Assembly: GCF_014334095.1 (NCBI RefSeq)
Contig: NZ_CP060495.1
Coordinates: 1,387,001 to 1,451,000, forward strand
Direction of reading: 5' to 3'
DNA length: 64,000 nucleotides
Source: Novosphingopyxis iocasae
GTDB lineage: Bacteria > Pseudomonadota > Alphaproteobacteria > Sphingomonadales > Sphingomonadaceae
In this document: positions 26,213-35,698 of the stretch, piece by piece
Position numbering within the stretch: position 1 is the stretch's first letter
How the letters are laid out: each line of letters begins with the position of its first letter
Translations under genes and position numbers: made by a program
The notes under the pieces: model-generated
Told to the model about the DNA's origin: nothing
Database searches by the model: none
What the model saw: only the letters and a program-made list of their open reading frames with translations

Positions 26213-27075
26213 GGCGCAATTTTCCGATAAGTGGTGTTGCCGACGCATTCGAAGCGACTGGCCACGATCTCGTCGAGCCGTTCGGAATGCCCGATATAGA
26301 GCGTTCCCCCCTGCTCCAGCTGATCCGCCATGCGGGCCTGCAGCCGTGCCTTGGTGGGACCATCGAAGTAGATCATCACATTGCGGCAGCAGATCACATC
26401 GAACTTGCTGCGCATCGGCCATTCGCCAAGCAGATTGAGCGGAAGGAAGGAAATCGGCGCGCGCAGCGCGGGATCGACCTGCATGGAATCCCCCGCTTTT
26501 TGCAGCCAGCTTTTGGCCAGCGGCTCGGGGACGGGTTTGACTGTTTCGTGCGGATAGATTCCGGCGCGCGCGACATCGAGCACGCTGGCCGAAAGATCGG
26601 TGGCCAGCATCCGCAGGTCCAGTTGCAGGATACGCTCCGCCTCGGCGCGCTGCGCGCCCAGCATCGCCATCATCCAGGTATAGGGCTCTTCCCCGCTGGA
26701 ACAGGCAGCCGACCACAGGCGAACGCGTTTGCCCGCCCGCAACCGTTCAAGTAGCGTGGGCCACACTTCCGCTGAGAAATGTTCGAAATGGTGCTTCTCA
26801 CGGAAGAAACTGGTGTGGTTCGTCGTGAGCATATCGATCGCACGGTCGCGCTCGGTTTCATCACGTTCAATCAGCTTCAGATAGTCTGAGACCGACTGAA
26901 GACCGTTCGCCCGCACTCGCGGCGCAAGGCGTCCGTAGACCATCTGCGCCTTGCTGTCGGGCAGCAGAATGCCCGCGATCTTATAGGCGAGCTTGGAGAT
27001 CGCACGATGATCCTCCAGGCTGAACTTGAACTCCCGCCGTCTGCTATCCGTGCTGATGGCAGCGAGCGCGTTCAC
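26209..27075 (-). CDS. cheR: Chemotaxis protein methyltransferase CheR
   Basis: A 288-residue SAM-dependent methyltransferase that methylates receptor glutamates. The N-terminal helical domain (about 15-75) is followed by the SAM-binding fold with LWSAACSSGEEPYTWMM and FDVICCRNVMIYFD. The protein ends in the typical GHSERLDEI..F..V segment. The ATG overlaps the cheA stop by four bases. The two nearby receptors end in an xWxxF peptide that could tether it. Confidence 0.95.
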   Translation of the reverse strand: MNALAAISTDSRRREFKFSLEDHRAISKLAYKIAGILLPDSKAQMVYGRLAPRVRANGLQSVSDYLKLIERDETERDRAIDMLTTNHTSFFREKHHFEHFSAEVWPTLLERLRAGKRVRLWSAACSSGEEPYTWMMAMLGAQRAEAERILQLDLRMLATDLSASVLDVARAGIYPHETVKPVPEPLAKSWLQKAGDSMQVDPALRAPISFLPLNLLGEWPMRSKFDVICCRNVMIYFDGPTKARLQARMADQLEQGGTLYIGHSERLDEIVASRFECVGNTTYRKIAP

Positions 27076-29369
27076 GCGGCCAGTTCCATGGGCACGGCCC
27101 CGGGGCGGCGGGCCGTCAAGGTGTCGATATCCAGGATCAGGGCCACGCGGCCATCGCCCAGGATCGTCGCGCCGGCCAGCCCGTCGATGGCGCGGTAGTT
27201 CGCCTCAAGGCTCTTCACGACAACCTGGCGCTGATCCTGGATGGAATCGACCATCAGGGCGGCAGGGCCGTGATCGCCGTCAACCACAATCAGCACGCCG
27301 CTGCGCGGATCGGTTTCGCCATCGGGAATGCCCAGCTGGCGGGCCACACGCAGCAGCGGAACATGCTGTCCGCGTACGTCCAGCAGCGCGGCGTCCAGAC
27401 CGATGCCGTTCACGGCACGCTCTTCCGGGCGCAGGCTCTCGACGATATGAGTTAGCGGGATCACGAATGTCTGTGCGCCGACCTTCACGATCATGCCGTC
27501 AAGCACGGCGAGCGTGAGCGGAAGGCTGAGCGAGAAGCTGGATCCGGTACCCTCGTTGGACTGGATGCCGATGCGGCCGCCCAGCGCCTGAATGTTCCGG
27601 CGCACGACGTCCATGCCGACACCGCGTCCCGAAATGTTGGACACGGTCTCGGCGGTCGAGAAGCCCGGTGCGAAGATCAGATTGTCGATCTCCTCATTGC
27701 TCAGTGCCGCATCCGGCGCGACGATACCGCGTTCGACAGCGCGCTGCCGCACCCGATCGCGGTTGATACCGGCGCCGTCGTCCGCGACGGTGATGACGAT
27801 CCGGCCGGACTGGTGCGCGGCCGAAAGCCGAACGACACCTTCAGCCGACTTGCCGGCGGCGACGCGCTTTTCCGGGCTTTCCAGGCCGTGGTCCACGGCG
27901 TTGCGGATCAGGTGGGTTAGCGGTTCGCCGATACGCTCGACAACCGTCTTGTCGACTTCCGTCATCTCGCCCTCGATCTCGAGGCGCACGCGCTTGCCGG
28001 TCTCGCCCTCCAGTTCGCGGATGATCCGTGGCACGCGGCTGAACACCGTCTGCATGGGCTGGGCGCGCAGCGCCATCGTCGATTCCTGAAGCTCGCGCGT
28101 CAGATGATCGAGATCGCTGAGTTCGCCGATGCCGTTCAGATCATAATCGCTGAGGCGCTGGGTCAGCATGGCCTGCGTGATCACAAGCTCGCCGACCAGA
28201 TTGACCAGCCTGTCGAGCCGGTCGAAGTCCACACGAATGGTCTGCGAAGCCGCCACCTTGGGTGCGCTGGGAGCAGGAGCAGCCGCCGCGCTCGGCGCCG
28301 CAGCGGCGGCGGGCGCTGGCGCTTGGCTTGGCGCAGGTGCCGAGGTGGGCGCGGGAACGGGAGCGGGCGGAACCGCCTGCAACGCCGGTGCGGGCTGCAC
28401 CGGTGCCGGGGCGGCCACCGGGGCCGCTACGGGTGCCGGAGCGGGCGCCGGAGCATCTTGTGCGGCAGGAGGGAGAGCCACGTCCGCCTCGGGCGCTGCA
28501 GCATCGTCCGAAATCTCACCGATCCGCTGGAGTTCCAGCCCATAGCCATCGGTGAAATCGAACACGCCCACGATCTCGTCTTCCGAAAGAGCACCGGGAA
28601 TGTTCAGGTGCCAGGCAAGATAGGAGCATTCGGCATCCATCGCGTCCAGCGACGGAAGGGCGGACAGATCGACTGCGTGCAGTTTCGCACCCAGGCGCTC
28701 CAGCTCGCGCAGCAACAAAAGCGGTTCGCCGCCATTGTCGAATGCGTTCGGCGCGGGGCGCATCGAAAGTCGCCAGTCCGCCTCTCCCGCAACCTCGGCT
28801 GTCGACGCATCGTTCAGCTCAGCCGTTATCGGCTCGATCGGCGCTTCGTCGGAGGCGGCTTCTTCCGGTGCGGACGCGGGGCCGCCCAGCATCGCCATCA
28901 AATCATCGAAATCATCATCAGCAGCGGGCGCTTCCTGGGCCACTTCGGCTTGAGCGGCCTCAGGCTCGGCAGGAGCCTCGGCTGCCGCCGCGTTGACATC
29001 CGCCGCCTGCTTGAGGCGTTCGAGCATCGGCCCGTCGGCAGGTGCCTCCTGGCCATCCCGTGCCGCAGCGACATGATCCGACAATAAATCGAACGCCGCG
29101 AGGACAGTATCGAGTACGGACTGGTCCAGGGACAGCGTGCCGTTGCGCAGATAGTCCAGCAGGGTCTCATATTCGTGGGTGAACGCCTGCAGACGCTCAT
29201 GCCCGAAGGCCCCTGCCCCGCCCTTGATCGAATGCACGGCCCTGAACACGGTGTTGATCGTTTCAACATCGTAGCTGTCGGGACGAATTTCGGCGAACGC
29301 CGTTTCCATCTCGTTCAGTCCTTCTTCGCATTCCTGGAAGAAGATGGCCTGGATTTCCTCGATATTCAC
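27072..29369 (-). CDS. cheA: Chemotaxis histidine kinase CheA
   Basis: A 765-residue hybrid-free CheA. The Hpt domain has the phosphorylated His46 in AVHSIKGGAGAFG. An Ala/Pro-rich linker (about 300-375) follows a possible P2-like domain (about 200-290). The dimerisation domain, then the ATPase with N box NAVDHGLE, G1 DDGAGINRD, F box APGFSTA and G2 GRGVGMDVV, are all intact, followed by the CheW-like regulatory domain. The start overlaps the STAS gene stop (ATGA) and the stop overlaps cheR, so it is translationally coupled to both neighbours. Confidence 0.96.
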   Translation of the reverse strand: MNIEEIQAIFFQECEEGLNEMETAFAEIRPDSYDVETINTVFRAVHSIKGGAGAFGHERLQAFTHEYETLLDYLRNGTLSLDQSVLDTVLAAFDLLSDHVAAARDGQEAPADGPMLERLKQAADVNAAAAEAPAEPEAAQAEVAQEAPAADDDFDDLMAMLGGPASAPEEAASDEAPIEPITAELNDASTAEVAGEADWRLSMRPAPNAFDNGGEPLLLLRELERLGAKLHAVDLSALPSLDAMDAECSYLAWHLNIPGALSEDEIVGVFDFTDGYGLELQRIGEISDDAAAPEADVALPPAAQDAPAPAPAPVAAPVAAPAPVQPAPALQAVPPAPVPAPTSAPAPSQAPAPAAAAAPSAAAAPAPSAPKVAASQTIRVDFDRLDRLVNLVGELVITQAMLTQRLSDYDLNGIGELSDLDHLTRELQESTMALRAQPMQTVFSRVPRIIRELEGETGKRVRLEIEGEMTEVDKTVVERIGEPLTHLIRNAVDHGLESPEKRVAAGKSAEGVVRLSAAHQSGRIVITVADDGAGINRDRVRQRAVERGIVAPDAALSNEEIDNLIFAPGFSTAETVSNISGRGVGMDVVRRNIQALGGRIGIQSNEGTGSSFSLSLPLTLAVLDGMIVKVGAQTFVIPLTHIVESLRPEERAVNGIGLDAALLDVRGQHVPLLRVARQLGIPDGETDPRSGVLIVVDGDHGPAALMVDSIQDQRQVVVKSLEANYRAIDGLAGATILGDGRVALILDIDTLTARRPGAVPMELAA

Positions 29370-29650
29370 GCGCTCGCCTCTTCTTCAGCAGGTTCTAGCA
29401 AGACGTCCAGACCGGAAAGTTTGACCATGTTCACCATCGCATCGCTTGGCTGATCGATGCGAAATTCCACCCGCGCATCTCCAGCCGCCTTGCGCGCGGC
29501 AAGCAGGACCTGCAGGCCCGCCAGACCGATCTGCTCTACCTGATCGGCCAAAAGTATGACCGGCTGGGCATTTCCGATGGCCTGCCTCAAGCTGCAGCGT
29601 AGCAAACCTGATGCGGCGCTGTTCAATGTGGCTGGGAGCGGTTGGTTCAT
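29366..29650 (-). CDS. STAS-domain protein in the che operon
   Basis: A 94-residue STAS fold (strand-helix pattern with QPVILLADQVEQIGLAGLQV). STAS proteins are anti-anti-sigma factors or partner-binding modules. The segment QIGLAGLQVL aligns with the usual IDSSGLGVL, but the phosphorylatable serine is replaced by Leu/Ala, so classical SpoIIAA-type phospho-control is unlikely. It directly precedes cheA and overlaps its start by four bases. A small STAS protein in this position occurs in other alphaproteobacterial che operons, to my knowledge. It may be a CheA or receptor accessory. Confidence 0.8.
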   Translation of the reverse strand: MNQPLPATLNSAASGLLRCSLRQAIGNAQPVILLADQVEQIGLAGLQVLLAARKAAGDARVEFRIDQPSDAMVNMVKLSGLDVLLEPAEEEASA

Positions 29651-29689
29651 GGTACTGTCCCTTGGGAGACTACATGGAAAAATCGGCGA

Positions 29690-31102
29690 TCAGAACTCGG
29701 ACCAGTCGTCGTCGGCCAGGGCCGTGTTACCGGCGACCCGGGCCGTTACGGCCGGCTGGGCCATCTGACGGGCCGCACGCGCCTGCAACTGGTGCACAGG
29801 AGATGCGGCAGGGCTGCGCTGAGCAGAGCCAGAAACCCGGAACTGCGAAACCTGACGGGCAAGCACATCTGCCTCTTCGGCCAGGCTGCGGGCAGCTGCC
29901 GTCGCTTCTTCCACCATGGCTGCGTTCTGCTGCGTCACGCCGTCCATTTCGGACACGGCGGTGTTCACCTGCTGCAAACCATTGGCCTGCTGTTCTGCGG
30001 AGGTCGAGATCGAGGAGACGAGGGTGCTGACCTCCTTGATCCGGTTGATGATACGTTCCAGCGATGCACCGGTCTCGCTAACCAGTTGCACGCCTGCATC
30101 CACCTGCCCCGTGGACGCCGTGATCTTCGACTTCACATCCTTGGCTGCATCCGCAGAGCGCTGCGCCAAGGCCCGAACCTCGGATGCGACCACGGCAAAG
30201 CCCTTGCCCGCATCGCCGGCACGCGCCGCTTCAACGCCGGCGTTCAATGCGAGCAGGTTGGTTTGGAAGGCGATACCGTCGATTACCGAAATGATCTCGC
30301 TGATTTCCGCGGAAGAGCGCTCGATCCCGTTCATGGCCTCTACGGCGCGCTGCACGACGTCGCCGGACTGTTCGGCCTCCGAGCGCGTTTCGATAACCAC
30401 CTGATTGGCCCGGGTGGCATCCTGCGCCGCCTCGCGGACCGTGGAAGTGATCTGATCCATGGCGGCGGCCGTCTCCTCCAGGCTGGCGGCCTGCTGTTCG
30501 GTGCGCTGGGACAGATCGTCCGATGCCTGACGGATATCGGCGGAACCGTTGTTGATGCTGCTGGCAGCGTCGATGACCGCGGATATGACTTCGGTAAGCG
30601 ACTGCAGCGCCTCGTTGTAATAGTTCCGCAGCTGATCATAGCCTTCAGGAAACGGCGTTTCGATGCGGTAAGTCAGGTCGCTGTCGGACAGCTTGCGCAG
30701 ACCGTCGCTGAGAGCGTCGACAACCTGCTCCTGAGCCTCATTGGATGTCTGAATCTTTTCGCCATTCAGACGGAAGACATTCATCGCCCGAGTCATGCGA
30801 CCGACGCAGTCCTGATGCTCTTGATGAGCGATCGGACTTGAGAGATCACCGGCGGCAAGGGATTCCATGCGTTCCACGGTCTCGACGTAAGGATCGCAGA
30901 TCGCTTTTTTGGATACTAAGACCACGATCGCTTGCGCAATGACTGCAAGAAACGCGATGCCCAGCATCACTTCTCCTGAGATCCAGCCGAATTCGATGCC
31001 GAATGCGGTTGCCGCGACGAAAGCCGTAATCGCGGTATGCACCCAGAATAGTGCGTTGAATTTTGTCCGGATGGGTGCTGTTTCTTTAAACCAGCGCAGC
31101 AT
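29690..31102 (-). CDS. Methyl-accepting chemotaxis protein without periplasmic sensor (1)
   Basis: A 470-residue receptor. Two membrane helices (about 17-38 and 45-65) are joined by only a few residues, so there is no periplasmic ligand domain. A HAMP-like region (about 68-120) and a second HAMP-like part (about 135-180) lead to the signalling domain, with the hairpin tip GIAFQTNLLALNAGVEAARAG. The C terminus ends DDWSEF, an xWxxF-type pentapeptide like the NWETF CheR tether. It may sense cytoplasmic or membrane-energy cues. It is about 40 bases upstream of the STAS gene, and nearly identical in its signalling domain to its upstream neighbour. Confidence 0.93.
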   Translation of the reverse strand: MLRWFKETAPIRTKFNALFWVHTAITAFVAATAFGIEFGWISGEVMLGIAFLAVIAQAIVVLVSKKAICDPYVETVERMESLAAGDLSSPIAHQEHQDCVGRMTRAMNVFRLNGEKIQTSNEAQEQVVDALSDGLRKLSDSDLTYRIETPFPEGYDQLRNYYNEALQSLTEVISAVIDAASSINNGSADIRQASDDLSQRTEQQAASLEETAAAMDQITSTVREAAQDATRANQVVIETRSEAEQSGDVVQRAVEAMNGIERSSAEISEIISVIDGIAFQTNLLALNAGVEAARAGDAGKGFAVVASEVRALAQRSADAAKDVKSKITASTGQVDAGVQLVSETGASLERIINRIKEVSTLVSSISTSAEQQANGLQQVNTAVSEMDGVTQQNAAMVEEATAAARSLAEEADVLARQVSQFRVSGSAQRSPAASPVHQLQARAARQMAQPAVTARVAGNTALADDDWSEF

Positions 31103-31201
31103 GGTATTATCCCTCTATTGCCGTGCTCCCGCAAATTTGATGTTTGCGACAACTTTCCCCCCACATCGGAGACCTCGATATGACCGACGCGTAAACAAAC
31201 C

Positions 31202-31227
31202 GTTTACGTTACATTTTATGTACGATG
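31202..31227 (-). promoter_or_regulatory. Inverted repeat upstream of the first receptor gene (weak operator candidate)
   Basis: Just upstream of the receptor start (31102) the 7-bp arms CGTAAAC and GTTTACG (31190-31208) surround a 5-base spacer. This 255-base gap (31103-31357) is otherwise AT-rich. A weak TAAA with a 14-base gap to GTCGGTCA overlaps it on the minus strand. Function is a guess. Confidence 0.25.
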
Positions 31228-31357
31228 TGATACTAATTAGGCATTGCTGGGGGGTAATTCAGTCTTCCTTCGATCCTTCCGTTCGAAGCATTAACCCTCA
31301 TTTGCGTTCTCTGGTTATAGGGCACACAGGCGAAGGACTGTGGGTCATTTTGGGCGG

Positions 31358-32764
31358 TTAGAATTCGGACCAGTCGTCCTGCGCCAAAGCAGTGTTCCCG
31401 ACGACACGCGCCGTCAGCGCCGGCTTTGCCATCTGGCGGGCGGCCCGATCCTGAAGCGCATGCACCGGAGACGGCGCGCTGCGTTCTGGCTTCGTTTCGA
31501 TCTGGAACCCTGCAACCTGGCGGGCAAGCGAGTCCGCTTCCTCTGCCAGACTTCTGGCCGCTGCGGTGGCTTGCTCGACCATGGCGGCGTTCTGCTGCGT
31601 CACGCCGTCCATTTCAGAAACGGCGGTATTGACCTGCTGAAGGCCGTTGGCTTGCTGCTCAGCCGATGTCGAGATCGAAGAAACCAGATCGCTGACCTCC
31701 TTGATCCGGCCGATAATCCGCTCAAGCGAGGCACCCGTCTCGCTGACAAGCGCCACTCCGGAATCGACCTGCTCGGTGGAAGCGGTGATTTTCGATTTCA
31801 CATCCTTCGCAGCGTCTGCCGAGCGCTGCGCCAAGGCGCGCACTTCGGATGCCACCACGGCAAAGCCCTTGCCCGCGTCGCCAGCGCGTGCTGCCTCAAC
31901 CCCTGCGTTCAGAGCCAGTAGGTTGGTCTGAAAGGCAATCCCGTCGATCACCGAAATGATGTCGTTGATTTCGGCGGAGGCGCGTTCAATTCCGTTCATC
32001 GCTTCGACCGCACGATGCACGATATGGCCCGATTCTTCGGCTTCGGTCCATGTGGCACCCACCACCTCATTGGCGCGTTTGGCGTCTTGAGCGGATTCGC
32101 GTACGGTCGAGGTGATCTGATCCATCGCCGCGGCGGTTTCCTCAAGGCTCGCAGCCTGTTGCTCCGTGCGCTGCGAAAGATCGTCCGAAGCGTGCCGGAT
32201 ATCAGCGGCGCCATTATTGATGTTGGCGGCCGATCCAACCACGGCCGAGATGACTTCGGACATCGAAATCAAAGCCTGATTGAAGTTGGTGCGCAGTTCT
32301 TCATAAACGCCAGGGAACGCGTCTTCGATGCGGTAGCTGAGGTTGCCGTCGGCCAGCTTGTGCAAACCGTCGCTGAGCACGCTGACAACCTGCTCAATCT
32401 CGGTAGCGTCTTGTACTTTCTCGGCATTGGCGCGGAAGACGTCCATGGCCTGGGTCAAGCGTCCCACACAGTCGGCATGCTGCGTGTGCAAGACCGGACT
32501 GGCGAGATCACCGTCGGCAAGCCCCTCCATACGCACGACCGTCTCCACAAACGGATCGCAGATCAGTTTCTTCGCGACCAGGACCACGGCGATATGAGCG
32601 ATCAAACTTCCGATCGCGACGCCGAACGCAGCAACCGGCGAAATCCAGGCCTGCATGGAAGCGAAAACAGCACCGGCGACTATCGCAGCCAAGACGCCGT
32701 GGATACAAAGAAGGACAGTAAACTTCCTCCTGATCGGCGCTTTTTCTTTAAACCAGCTTATCAT
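31358..32764 (-). CDS. Methyl-accepting chemotaxis protein without periplasmic sensor (2)
   Basis: A 468-residue receptor and tandem paralogue of the next gene downstream. It has the same layout: two closely spaced membrane helices near residues 15-65, HAMP-like linkers, and a signalling domain with GIAFQTNLLALNAGVEAARAG. It also ends DDWSEF. The two proteins differ mostly in the membrane and HAMP regions while their signalling domains are almost identical, which suggests duplication and possibly different inputs. The start at 32764 follows GGGGGAA; a codon four residues earlier is less likely. Confidence 0.93.
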   Translation of the reverse strand: MISWFKEKAPIRRKFTVLLCIHGVLAAIVAGAVFASMQAWISPVAAFGVAIGSLIAHIAVVLVAKKLICDPFVETVVRMEGLADGDLASPVLHTQHADCVGRLTQAMDVFRANAEKVQDATEIEQVVSVLSDGLHKLADGNLSYRIEDAFPGVYEELRTNFNQALISMSEVISAVVGSAANINNGAADIRHASDDLSQRTEQQAASLEETAAAMDQITSTVRESAQDAKRANEVVGATWTEAEESGHIVHRAVEAMNGIERASAEINDIISVIDGIAFQTNLLALNAGVEAARAGDAGKGFAVVASEVRALAQRSADAAKDVKSKITASTEQVDSGVALVSETGASLERIIGRIKEVSDLVSSISTSAEQQANGLQQVNTAVSEMDGVTQQNAAMVEQATAAARSLAEEADSLARQVAGFQIETKPERSAPSPVHALQDRAARQMAKPALTARVVGNTALAQDDWSEF

Positions 32765-32887
32765 CAATTCCCCCACTCAACTCTCGGCAATGGCTAGAAT
32801 TTCTTGCAAAGCCAATGCACGGAACTGGAGTACTGGATAGGACAAGGTGGTAAATAGCAGGTAAACGACGAAGTAATTCCTGAAGGA

Positions 32888-33811
32888 TTACTTTGAGCGT
32901 ATGCTGGAAGACGAAAGCCCTTCGGCGACTTCTTCACTAATCGCACGCCCGCTGCTGGCCTGGGTCAAGAGCGTAATCGACATGCGCCGGTTGCGCGGGT
33001 CCGCTGCGTCGCCTGCGTTGTAGGGCTGCCGGTCCGACACACCCTCGATCTTGTCGAAACGGTCCTCCTTCAGTCCGCCGGAAAGCAGGCCCTGCCGGGT
33101 TGCTTCGGCACGTGCCGCGGAGAGTAGCCAATTGTTCATTGTCTTGCCCGATGCATAAGGCAGACTGTCCGTATGGCCGCGCACGGCGATGGCGTTCGGT
33201 AGGTCACGGATCGCGCCCGCCACTTCTTGCAATAGCTTGGCAGCGCGGGGAACCAGCCGATTGCTCGAAAGCTGGAACATGGCAAAGTCCGCGGCATCGA
33301 CAACCTCGATCCGTAGCCCCTCCGTCGTCCGGATGAACTTGATGTTTTCGGACAGGTTGCGCAGCTCTGCCTTTTCCTGGAGCCGCTTGCGGATTTCCTT
33401 CTCGATCGCGTCGAAGCGTTTCTGCTCCTCCTTGCGCAAGGCAAGGTCCGCGCCGTCGCGGCTTCCGGTGGCATCCTTGGGGATGGTCAACGTGCGGGTT
33501 CCGGTCTGGCCCGGCGCATGGGGATAATCATCGCGCGAAACGACGGATTCGCCGCCGAACAAACCATTGGAGCCGGCGCTGCCCTGTTTCATTTCCACCA
33601 GCGTGGGTGCGAAGTAGTCCGCGATGGCCTTGCGCTGGTCCTCATCCGTCGCGCCAAGCAGCCACATCAGCAGGAAGAACGCCATCATCGCCGTCACGAA
33701 GTCGGCATAGGCCACCTTCCACGCGCCGCCATGATGGCCGCCATGGCCATCCTCGATGATTTTCTTGATGATGATGGGGCGCAGATTGTCCCCTTTGGGA
33801 GCGCTAGCCAT
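32888..33811 (-). CDS. motB: Flagellar motor stator protein MotB
   Basis: A 307-residue stator subunit. The N-terminal helix AYADFVTAMMAFFLLMWLL carries the proton-accepting Asp37. A plug/linker and coiled region follow, then the OmpA-like peptidoglycan-binding domain with VRGHTDSLPYA and NWLLSAARAEATRQ and NRRMSITLL. It works with MotA to convert proton flow into torque. It lies directly after motA. Confidence 0.95.
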   Translation of the reverse strand: MASAPKGDNLRPIIIKKIIEDGHGGHHGGAWKVAYADFVTAMMAFFLLMWLLGATDEDQRKAIADYFAPTLVEMKQGSAGSNGLFGGESVVSRDDYPHAPGQTGTRTLTIPKDATGSRDGADLALRKEEQKRFDAIEKEIRKRLQEKAELRNLSENIKFIRTTEGLRIEVVDAADFAMFQLSSNRLVPRAAKLLQEVAGAIRDLPNAIAVRGHTDSLPYASGKTMNNWLLSAARAEATRQGLLSGGLKEDRFDKIEGVSDRQPYNAGDAADPRNRRMSITLLTQASSGRAISEEVAEGLSSSSIRSK

Positions 33812-33815
33812 GGCC

Positions 33816-34679
33816 TCAGCGCGCCCTCAGGCCGTCGAACACATCGGCGAAGCTGGGCTGGTTGGCGTGGTTCAGGCCCGAACGTGCGGCCTCGATCACC
33901 AGCGGCTGCGGATGGCCGTGCAAGGTGGCAACGATGATCTGCTTGGCGGTCTCGTAGATTTTGTGATCTTCCTCGATGATCGCTTTCACCCGGTTCGCGA
34001 TCGGGCCGACGATGCCGTAAGCCAGAAGCACGCCGAGAAAGGTGCCGACCAGCGCCGAGCCGATCATCTCGCCCAGAACTTCCGGCGGCTGATCGATCGC
34101 ACCCATCGTCTTCACGACGCCGAGCACGGCGGCAACGATGCCGAGCGCGGGCAACGCGTCGGCCAGCCACTGCAGATTGTTCGCAGGGCCCATCGCTTCA
34201 TGATGATGCGATTTCAGATGCTGATCGACCACATCCTCGACCGAATGAGGATCGAGGTCGCCCGAAGACACCACCACGAGGCGCAGGCTATCGCAAATCA
34301 GCGCCACCAATGTCTTGTCCGCAAGCAAACGCGGGAACTCAGCAAAAACTGCGCTATTCTGGGGATCTTCGACATGCGGCTCCAGGGCCACCGGCCCTTC
34401 GGAACGCATCATCTTCGTCAGCTTTCCGCACAGGAAGATGCAATCCAGATAATCCTGCCGCTTGTATTTCGGCCCCTTGAAGACCTTGGCGAAGCCGCCG
34501 CCGAGCGCTTTCAGGTCCGGCCCGCTATTGCCGATCACGATTGCGGCCACCGCCGCCCCGCCGATCACCATCATTTCGATGGGGAGCGCATGAAGCACGG
34601 CGCCGATATCACCACCGGAAATGATGAACCCTCCGAACACCATAACCAGAAGAATGACGAGACCGATTGCAACCATCAT
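33816..34679 (-). CDS. motA: Flagellar motor stator protein MotA
   Basis: A 287-residue proton-channel subunit with four membrane helices (two near the N terminus; two near 175-200 and 205-225). The conserved segment PALGIVAAVLGVVKTMGAID and GTFLGVLLAYGIVGPIA are present. The cytoplasmic loop carries charged residues for contact with FliG. Two consecutive ATGs begin the protein. It starts the motA-motB-receptor-che array. Confidence 0.95.
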   Translation of the reverse strand: MMVAIGLVILLVMVFGGFIISGGDIGAVLHALPIEMMVIGGAAVAAIVIGNSGPDLKALGGGFAKVFKGPKYKRQDYLDCIFLCGKLTKMMRSEGPVALEPHVEDPQNSAVFAEFPRLLADKTLVALICDSLRLVVVSSGDLDPHSVEDVVDQHLKSHHHEAMGPANNLQWLADALPALGIVAAVLGVVKTMGAIDQPPEVLGEMIGSALVGTFLGVLLAYGIVGPIANRVKAIIEEDHKIYETAKQIIVATLHGHPQPLVIEAARSGLNHANQPSFADVFDGLRAR

Positions 34680-34813
34680 GACGGATAAATCCCTGTAGAT
34701 CGCCGGGAACGGATGATCCGTCCGGCAGTGATCGGCTGAACGGCAGCCGGGTCGACTAGGTTAACGGCCACCGCGTCCTTCCATTAAGGCTGTTTTCAGA
34801 CCGCGGGCGGCGA

Positions 34814-35662
34814 TTAGCGGAGATAATCCATCAGCGATCTCTGCTCGATTTTCGCATACACCGCTTGTGCCGCCTCCAGCGAAACCTGGAGCGCCTGGAG
34901 ACGGGTGATCGCTTCGCTGACATCGACCTCCTCAATCTCCTTGCGGCGACTGGCGAGAACGATGCGGCTTTCCGAATATTGCTCGCGCGCGCTGTTGAGA
35001 CGGCCCTTCACGACGCCCTGCTCGGTCAGCATCTGGGTCATGTGATCGATGACCTTGTCGACCGGGCGTAGCATGCCTTCGCGTTCCGGCTGCGTGCCGG
35101 TGCGCATCGCATCGATCGCATCCTGAAACAGCTGTTCGATCGATGTCGTACCGCCGCTTCCGTCCGGAATGTTTTCCGCGATACGGGCATAGGTCGGGGA
35201 AGCGACGACATTGCGGGTCCCGCCGATCGGAACTTCAATCGCGATCGTCCCGAACAACTTGCCCCCGAACGGATCGCCCTGGTCGAGGATATCCCGGAAG
35301 TTGGCCCGGATGCCTTCCAGCTCGATCGCAATGCCCTCCCGGTCCACGGCGCTGACCGAATCATTGTTCGAAAGCACGATCAGTTCTTTTGCGCGCGTAA
35401 GGCCCGCTGCGATCTCGTTCATGCTCGATTCCGCCTGAACGGCGCGGGTTTCGGCACGTCCAATATTGGCCGTGGACGCCGCCTCGTCTGTCTGCTGTCG
35501 CGCGATGAGCGAGAGTTCCAGCCAGCCCTGCGGATCGTCCGAAGGAAGCACCAGCCGCTTGCCGCTGGAAATAGCCTCCTGCTGCTCGGCGATCGCCTTG
35601 CCCAGATTGAGCTGGGCCTGCACCGCGTCCCGCGGACGATTGCGATTGATGGACTGGACCAT
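34814..35662 (-). CDS. flgL: Hook-filament junction protein FlgL
   Basis: A 282-residue flagellin-like junction protein (HAP3). The N terminus has flagellin-type helices (QAQLNLGKAIAEQQEAISSG and LPSDDPQGW). The C terminus ends in helices like LQVSLEAAQAVYAKIEQRSLMDYLR. It is shorter than the E. coli protein (about 317). It is the last gene of the flgB operon, 36 bases after flgK. It assembles between FlgK and the filament. Confidence 0.88.
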   Translation of the reverse strand: MVQSINRNRPRDAVQAQLNLGKAIAEQQEAISSGKRLVLPSDDPQGWLELSLIARQQTDEAASTANIGRAETRAVQAESSMNEIAAGLTRAKELIVLSNNDSVSAVDREGIAIELEGIRANFRDILDQGDPFGGKLFGTIAIEVPIGGTRNVVASPTYARIAENIPDGSGGTTSIEQLFQDAIDAMRTGTQPEREGMLRPVDKVIDHMTQMLTEQGVVKGRLNSAREQYSESRIVLASRRKEIEEVDVSEAITRLQALQVSLEAAQAVYAKIEQRSLMDYLR

Positions 35663-35698
35663 AAGCTTGGTTCCTTATGCGCGCGAAAGACGCGCCGG

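Noticed and set aside
34729-34736. GCCGATCA on the minus strand upstream of motA, like a sigma28 -10 element
   Set aside because: The -10 match is good, but no TAAA lies at 14 or 15 bases; only TCGA is found. Too weak for a feature.
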